Positions 14,087 through 18,415 of a DNA stretch of 18,415 bases are shown piece after piece. The translations under genes and the position numbers were made by a program. The number at the start of each line of letters is the position of its first letter. Position 1 is the stretch's first letter. The DNA is taken from positions 1-18,415 of the forward strand of contig UQKQ01000021.1 in the NCBI GenBank assembly GCA_900541645.1, read 5' to 3'. This DNA comes from an uncultured Collinsella sp. Lineage in GTDB: Bacteria; Actinomycetota; Coriobacteriia; Coriobacteriales; Coriobacteriaceae. The notes below the pieces were generated by a model. That model ran no database searches and had not been told where the DNA came from. It saw only the letters and a program-made list of their open reading frames with translations.

Positions 14087-15538
14087 CTAGAAGCTGACAT
14101 CGAAGCCTGCGCCAGCGCCCTCTTCATCGGTGGTTGGAACGCCCTTTGCCTTGTTGTAGGCAAAGATCAAGACGATCGGCACGATAAAGGCGATGAGATT
14201 GCCAGCCACATACCACACGAGAGTCTCGGGCGTAACGATGAGCAGGCCAAGCACACCGGTCAGACCCTGACCGATAGCGCGCACCTCAAAGAACTTCACG
14301 AAGGCACCGCCGCAGCCTGCACCGATGCATGCGCAGATGAACGGAATGATCGAATAGCGCATGTTTGCAGCAAAGATAGCGGGCTCGGAGATTCCGACCA
14401 GCGTCGGGATAAAGGACGACATGCAGATGTTGCGCTCTTTGGAGTGCTTCTTGTGAATGAGGTACATACCGATGGCGCCGCCGCCCTGGGCGATGATGGA
14501 AACCGACCAGATGGCCTGGATGTAGTTGAAGCCGGTCGTGGCAACGAGGTTGGCCTCGATACCCTGGATGAACTGATGCGTACCGGTAACGACGAGCGGC
14601 TGCAGGAACGCGGCGAAGACAAAGGCACCAAAGACGCCCATCCTGTTGTACAGGATATCGATTACGCCGGCGAGGACGTCACCGATCAGGTTGCCGAGCG
14701 GGCCGAACACGGTGAACAGGGCGACGTTAGCAAGAATCAGGGTAACGGTCGGGACGAAAACGAACGAAACGACCTCGGGGATGTACTTCTGGGCAATCTT
14801 CTCGACCTTGGCCATAAACCAGGCAGTCAGGATTGCGGGGAACACACCGCCCTGGAAAGCAACCATGGGAATGGATAGCGGACCAAAGTTCCAGTACTCA
14901 GCACCCGTCGGGTCCATAACGAACGTGTTGCGGTTCATAAGGCTCGGGTGAACCATGACGATACCGACGAGGATGCCCAGGATCGGGTTACCGCCAAAAC
15001 GCTTGACCGCGCTGTACATAACCAGGACAGGCAGGTAGTCGAACGTGGTGGCGATAATGGCAAAGAAGCTTGCGAGGTTCTTGAGGAACTCGCTGTGATC
15101 GGCGAGGCTGCCTTCCATGCCAAAGAGGCCGTTGGCAACGATCAGCGACTTAAGGCCGATGATGATTGCAGCGCCGACGAAGGCAGGAATGATGGGGATA
15201 AAGATATCCGAGAATACCTTGAGGACCGAGAAGAACTTGCCCTTCTTGTCCGCCTCGGCGCCCTTGACCTCGGAAGCACTGATCTCCTTAACGCCCGTCA
15301 GAGCCATAAACTCATCGTAAACCTTGTTGACGGTACCGGTACCGAAGATGATCATGAGCTGGCCGCTGTTGTACAGCACGCCCTTGACGCCATCGATGTT
15401 CTCGAGCTCGGCCTTGTTGTATTTGCTCGTATCCTTGAGCACCAGACGCAGACGGGTCACGCAATGCGTGGCGCCCTCGATGTTCTACAGTCCGCCGACG
15501 TTGTCGACGACTTGCTGGGACACTGCCTTGTAGTCCAT
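14087..15538 (-). pseudogene. PTS sucrose-type EIIBC component, interrupted by an in-frame amber codon
   Basis: Should import and phosphorylate sucrose or a related sugar at the membrane. The full frame runs 484 codons from ATG 15538 (GGAGAGG just upstream), with TAG as codon 18 (15485-15487). Translation through it gives GGL-stop-NIEGATHCVTRLRL, in which Cys26 is the EIIB phosphorylation site. The amber therefore precedes the catalytic cysteine. The rest is intact: EIIB to about residue 95, then a multi-span EIIC with GTHQFIQG and GISEPAIF motifs. No EIIA domain is attached. A restart at GTG codon 27 would lack Cys26 and has no good ribosome-binding site. Either the gene is broken by one point mutation, the stop is read through, or the base is a sequencing error. 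Confidence 0.88.
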
Positions 15539-15583
15539 GTTCCTCTCCATTCCTTTTCTAAATCATAAAACGGTTCGTTGCCG

Positions 15584-16966
15584 CTACAGAGACGCGATCG
15601 TTGCGTTTGCGCACTTGAGCGCACCGTCGGTGACGGTAAGCGCCACACCCTGGCCCTGCTTGTTGCAGAAGCGAGCGTTGAGCGCAACATCATCGACAAA
15701 GATGGTCGCGATGTCGTCGTCGACGACCAGACGCACATGGTGAGTGCCCTCGCCCTTAAAGAACAACGGACGCTCGAGGCCCATGCTGTTGACCTGGAAC
15801 CACGGATACTGGGGGGCCGCCGTAAACTCGAGTTTGCCCTCACGCAGGTTGGCGCGGAACTCATAGGCAAGACCGGACTCGGCGTCCTCGGCAAGCTTCA
15901 CCGAGAAGCCGGCAGCGTCACCGGCGAGCTCGATGTCGGCGTCGAGCATATAGGTAGAACCGGCATCCGCGGCGAGCACCTGCTCGACCTTGCCCGACTC
16001 GCACGAAAGCTCAAAGGCCTCGACTGCCTTAGCCTCGCCAAAGGCGCCAAGCATGCTGTCGGGAAGCTTGGTGCCGAGCGTTCCGTCGGCACGCTGAACG
16101 ATCTCGAGAGGCATAAAAGTGCCACCCCACAGGTAAGAGCTGGGGTCGCCGCCCTCGTCGCGCGTAGGAACCCAACCAAAGAGAACGCGGCGCTCGCCGT
16201 CAAATGCGGTACGTGCAGCATAGTACGCGCGGCCATCGAAGGAATCGTCAGCGGGGGTGATCCAAGGACCGTTGATAGAGCGAGACATGCGGTAACGGGT
16301 CTTGTTGCCATCACTGTACTCAGAGAACACCAGATACCACCAGTCGCCCATCTTAAAGAGATCAGGCATCTCGAACATGGTGTACAGGCCCGGATTCCAC
16401 CAGTCGCCCTGGAACTCCCAGGTATCCAGGTCCTTGGAGGTGAACTTGACCAGACGACCGGTCATCAGACGCTTGTCCTCGCCCACACGCGTGCCGAGGA
16501 TGAGCATGTACTCTTCGTTCTCCTCATCCCAAAGAACAAAGGGATCGCGCCAGTTGCGGTCATCGTAACCCTCCTGGGGCGGAAGCAGCGTCTCGGCGAT
16601 GTTCTTCTCCCACTTGACGGCGTCGTCACTCGTTGCGTGAAGAAGAACCTGCTTCATCAAGCGTGCGCGGACCTTATCGCGATTGCAACCAGTGTAGAGC
16701 GCATGGTACTTGTCGCCCACCTTAAACACCGTGCCGGCATAAACGTACTGGTCGACTTCCTCGTCGCCGCCACGCTCAAGGCTCTCACCAAAGTCCTTGT
16801 AGTTGACGAAATCCTTGGTCGTCGCGAGTGCCCAGCCAAACGGCTCTCCGAAAGGTCCGGGGTTACGCGTGTCACGCTGATGATAGAGATAGAACGTGCC
16901 GTCCTCGCCGTACGGCATGATGTCGCCTACCCAAATTCCCTCAGGCTGGTAATAAACCTTGTGCAT
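15584..16966 (-). CDS. GH32-family glycosidase with an atypical nucleophile motif
   Basis: A 460-residue five-bladed beta-propeller plus C-terminal beta-sandwich of the GH32 type; cytosolic, no signal peptide. RDPFVLWDE (140-148) and EMPDLF with acid/base Glu199 are clear. Where canonical members have W-x-NDPNG, this one has IWVGDIMPYGEDG (11-23), keeping Asp15 but not the Asn/Pro frame. I recall such GD-x-MP enzymes as a distinct gut-bacterial clade of uncertain substrate. The ATG at 16966 has AAGGAAG upstream and is preferred to an in-frame start at 17011, which falls inside the promoter. It is the first gene after the operator cluster and precedes the EIIBC gene by 45 bases, so a fructoside or its phosphate is the likely substrate. 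Confidence 0.88.
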   Translation of the reverse strand: MHKVYYQPEGIWVGDIMPYGEDGTFYLYHQRDTRNPGPFGEPFGWALATTKDFVNYKDFGESLERGGDEEVDQYVYAGTVFKVGDKYHALYTGCNRDKVRARLMKQVLLHATSDDAVKWEKNIAETLLPPQEGYDDRNWRDPFVLWDEENEEYMLILGTRVGEDKRLMTGRLVKFTSKDLDTWEFQGDWWNPGLYTMFEMPDLFKMGDWWYLVFSEYSDGNKTRYRMSRSINGPWITPADDSFDGRAYYAARTAFDGERRVLFGWVPTRDEGGDPSSYLWGGTFMPLEIVQRADGTLGTKLPDSMLGAFGEAKAVEAFELSCESGKVEQVLAADAGSTYMLDADIELAGDAAGFSVKLAEDAESGLAYEFRANLREGKLEFTAAPQYPWFQVNSMGLERPLFFKGEGTHHVRLVVDDDIATIFVDDVALNARFCNKQGQGVALTVTDGALKCANATIASL

Positions 16967-17009
16967 CCGAGACTTCCTTTCCCACGAGATACTAACTCGG
17001 TACAACTGC

Positions 17010-17038
17010 AAGATATGTCAATCGTTTTCATATGTCAA
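17010..17038 (-). promoter_or_regulatory. Promoter of the GH32-EIIBC-scrB operon
   Basis: On the minus strand a perfect -35 TTGACA (17033-17038) and -10 TATCTT (17010-17015) are exactly 17 bases apart. Transcription would start near 17003, about 37 bases before the GH32 start codon. The -35 box lies inside one operator copy and the -10 borders the next, so bound repressor would block polymerase. Confidence 0.75.
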
Positions 17039-17097
17039 ACGTTTTCACATCAATACGTCTTTTCGCAGTTCCAGTCGTCGGCAAACGGTTGACATAT
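17013..17097. promoter_or_regulatory. Three LacI-type operator copies
   Basis: The motif AAACGNTTGACATAT occurs three times: on the minus strand at 17030-17044 (N = T) and 17013-17027 (N = A), 17 bases apart, and on the plus strand at 17083-17097 (N = G). AAACGNTT around a central CG is typical of LacI-family operators. The distal inverted copy, about 50 bases away, would allow cooperative binding or a small loop. The regulator encoded at 17151 is the obvious ligand. Confidence 0.75.
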
Positions 17098-17150
17098 GCC
17101 GATGAACGGTCATCAGAGGCGTTCGAGGGATTCTTTTGGCTCGGAATGAA

Positions 17151-18161
17151 CTAGGCGGTTTTGCCCTCGATAAGTTCGACGGGAAGCTTGATATTCGATT
17201 CGGGCTTTTCACCGTTAACAAGAGCGATGATGGATTGCGCCGCGAGCTCTCCGATGCGATCGATATCTTGACGTACGGTTGTTAAGTCAGGCATAAACGT
17301 CATAGTGCGGCGGGCGCCATCCGCGCCCACGACCTTAATATCATCCGGAGCGCTCAAGCCGCGCTGCTTCATAACGTTGAGGCAGATGGCCGCCATCGTG
17401 TCGTCTCCCGCAAAGATGCCGTCAATATCGGGGTTCTCATCGAGGATCTTCGCAACGACCGCACTCTTTTCGTCGTCGGACTTAACGAACTCGACCTCAC
17501 GGACAAGCGCGGGCAAACCGGCCTGCTCCACAACATCGTAGTAGGCATCGGTACGCTTATTGGCAGGCATACGCATGCGGCTATTGTTGCGCAGGCACAA
17601 GATACGCGAACACCCGTCATCGATCAGGCGACGCGTGGCAAGTTCGCCGATGCTATAGCTGTCGCTCGCAATCTGAACAGAGGCCTCGCCAAGGTCGCAG
17701 TCGATACCAACCAGGCTCAAGCCCATCTCGGCATTCGCCTCGGCACCGATATTGAGGGAGTTGACGATGACGCCGTCGACCATATTGCGGCGGAGCATGT
17801 CAATATAGGAACGCTCAAGATCAGGTCGATTGGCGCTGTTGCACAGCAACATCTTAAAGCCGTTTTCCGCCAACGTGCGCTCGACCGCCTGCACAACCTG
17901 AGCATGGAACGGGCTGCTCACAAAGGGAACGATCATGCCGATAAGGTTCAGGCGACCGTTGAGCATGGCACGGGCGATATCGTTGGGCGTATAGTTGATG
18001 CGCTCCATCGCGGCATGGACCTTATCGCGGGTTTCTTGGCTAATATAGCCGCGATTATTAAGCACGCGAGATACCGTAGTGGGCGAAACCCCCGCCACCG
18101 CTGCAACTTCCTTGATGCCAGGCTTAGCAGAATCCTTAGAACGAGCGCCCTCGCGAGCCAT
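17151..18161 (-). CDS. LacI-family transcriptional regulator of the sucrose/fructoside operon
   Basis: 336 residues: N-terminal LacI helix-turn-helix (about 16-62, GIKEVAAVAGVSPTTVSRVLNN then the hinge helix ending DIARAML), followed by a periplasmic-binding-protein-like sensor domain (IGMIVPFVSSPFHAQVV onward, with GIFAGDDTMAAICL near 250). The ATG at 18161 is chosen because GGGGGAGG stands five bases before it; in-frame ATGs at 18182 and 18176 have no such site, and 18182 lies in the operator. It runs in the same direction as the sugar genes but is separated from them by about 185 bases holding their promoter. It is probably a repressor released by sucrose, fructose or a phosphate of them. 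Confidence 0.92.
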   Translation of the reverse strand: MAREGARSKDSAKPGIKEVAAVAGVSPTTVSRVLNNRGYISQETRDKVHAAMERINYTPNDIARAMLNGRLNLIGMIVPFVSSPFHAQVVQAVERTLAENGFKMLLCNSANRPDLERSYIDMLRRNMVDGVIVNSLNIGAEANAEMGLSLVGIDCDLGEASVQIASDSYSIGELATRRLIDDGCSRILCLRNNSRMRMPANKRTDAYYDVVEQAGLPALVREVEFVKSDDEKSAVVAKILDENPDIDGIFAGDDTMAAICLNVMKQRGLSAPDDIKVVGADGARRTMTFMPDLTTVRQDIDRIGELAAQSIIALVNGEKPESNIKLPVELIEGKTA

Positions 18162-18180
18162 AGCACCCTCCCCCATCAAC

Positions 18181-18220
18181 ATGTCATACGTTTACATACG
18201 AACAAAGCATACCCCAACAA
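18181..18220 (-). promoter_or_regulatory. Putative lacI promoter with overlapping operator
   Basis: On the minus strand TTGTTG (18215-18220) and TATGTA (18193-18198) are 16 bases apart. A fourth, weaker match to the operator, GTAAACGTATGACAT (18182-18196), overlaps the -10 box, which suggests autoregulation. The box quality is moderate. Confidence 0.45.
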
Positions 18221-18321
18221 CAGCGGGAAGACGGTAACAGTACATGTAAGTAAACGACTCATCCAAATAATTAGGAGAGTTTCGCCTAAAGGGTGACTAC
18301 ACAGGACCCCCGCCGGGGCTG

Positions 18322-18403
18322 TTTGGGCTACCTCCCAAAACATTCCGCACTGATATCTTCTGTATTGAAGACGTCGATGGTGCACCCGTATACCATTGAC
18401 GTC
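18322..18403. repeat. Cluster of small inverted repeats at the right edge
   Basis: TTTGGG/CCCAAA (18322-18327 with 18334-18339), TCTTC/GAAGA (18356-18360 with 18367-18371), and GACGTCGATGGT (18370-18381) with 18392-18403, 11 of 12 matching. The last two share bases and cannot both form. No convincing gene is seen in 18221-18415. Confidence 0.4.
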
Positions 18404-18415
18404 GACACCATCAGA

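Noticed and set aside
15460..15460. Reinitiation of the EIIBC gene at the GTG of codon 27
   Set aside because: No suitable ribosome-binding site, and the product would lack the phosphorylated Cys26, so it would not restore EIIB function.
17081..17110. Plus-strand promoter using the TTGACA at 17089-17094
   Set aside because: No -10 box at the right spacing and no plus-strand gene downstream; the sequence is better explained as the inverted third operator.
18328..18415. Possible 3' end of another minus-strand gene (28 residues ending AECFGR, stop at 18328-18330)
   Set aside because: Too short to judge, and it overlaps several inverted repeats, which explains the sequence equally well.

Overview
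The window is high-GC, tightly packed bacterial DNA. Gene content, codon use and the mix of PTS, pyruvate formate-lyase activase and GH32 genes point to a gut anaerobe of the Coriobacteriia. Collinsella is my best guess, from memory of its genes and not from any search. No rRNA, tRNA, CRISPR array or transposase gene is visible.

Region 1 (1-5429) holds aspartate-family amino acid genes. asd and lysC lie on the minus strand, and thrC and thrB diverge from them on the plus strand. Together they supply aspartokinase, aspartate-semialdehyde dehydrogenase, homoserine kinase and threonine synthase. Homoserine dehydrogenase is not in the window. A very large compound palindrome sits on each side of thrB (4423-4534 and 5453-5569).

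Region 2 (about 5600-8660) is visibly more AT-rich and looks like an accessory insertion between thrB and engB. It holds a small XRE regulator facing a predicted membrane protein with Cys/His repeats. Next to them is a two-gene module: a DUF3990 protein (ADP-ribosyltransferase-like, toxin-like) and an overlapping gene for a two-domain protein with a C-terminal XRE helix-turn-helix. A perfect 20-bp inverted repeat stands immediately before the module. This is the best candidate for an under-described system.

Region 3 (8687-12266) is housekeeping, all on the minus strand: GTPase EngB, MTA/SAH nucleosidase, pyruvate formate-lyase activase and a DegV/FakB-like lipid-binding protein. A C-terminal remnant of a class A beta-lactamase-like gene lies between the nucleosidase and the activase and ends exactly at a palindromic element.

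Region 4 (12543-18161) is a sucrose/fructoside operon on the minus strand: lacI-type regulator, an unusual GH32 enzyme, PTS EIIBC, and a canonical GH32 sucrose-6-phosphate hydrolase. Three copies of a 15-bp operator-like motif surround a near-consensus promoter, and a fourth, weaker copy overlaps the putative lacI promoter. The EIIBC gene carries an in-frame amber codon 8 codons before its phosphorylated cysteine, so sugar uptake by this operon may be broken in this strain.
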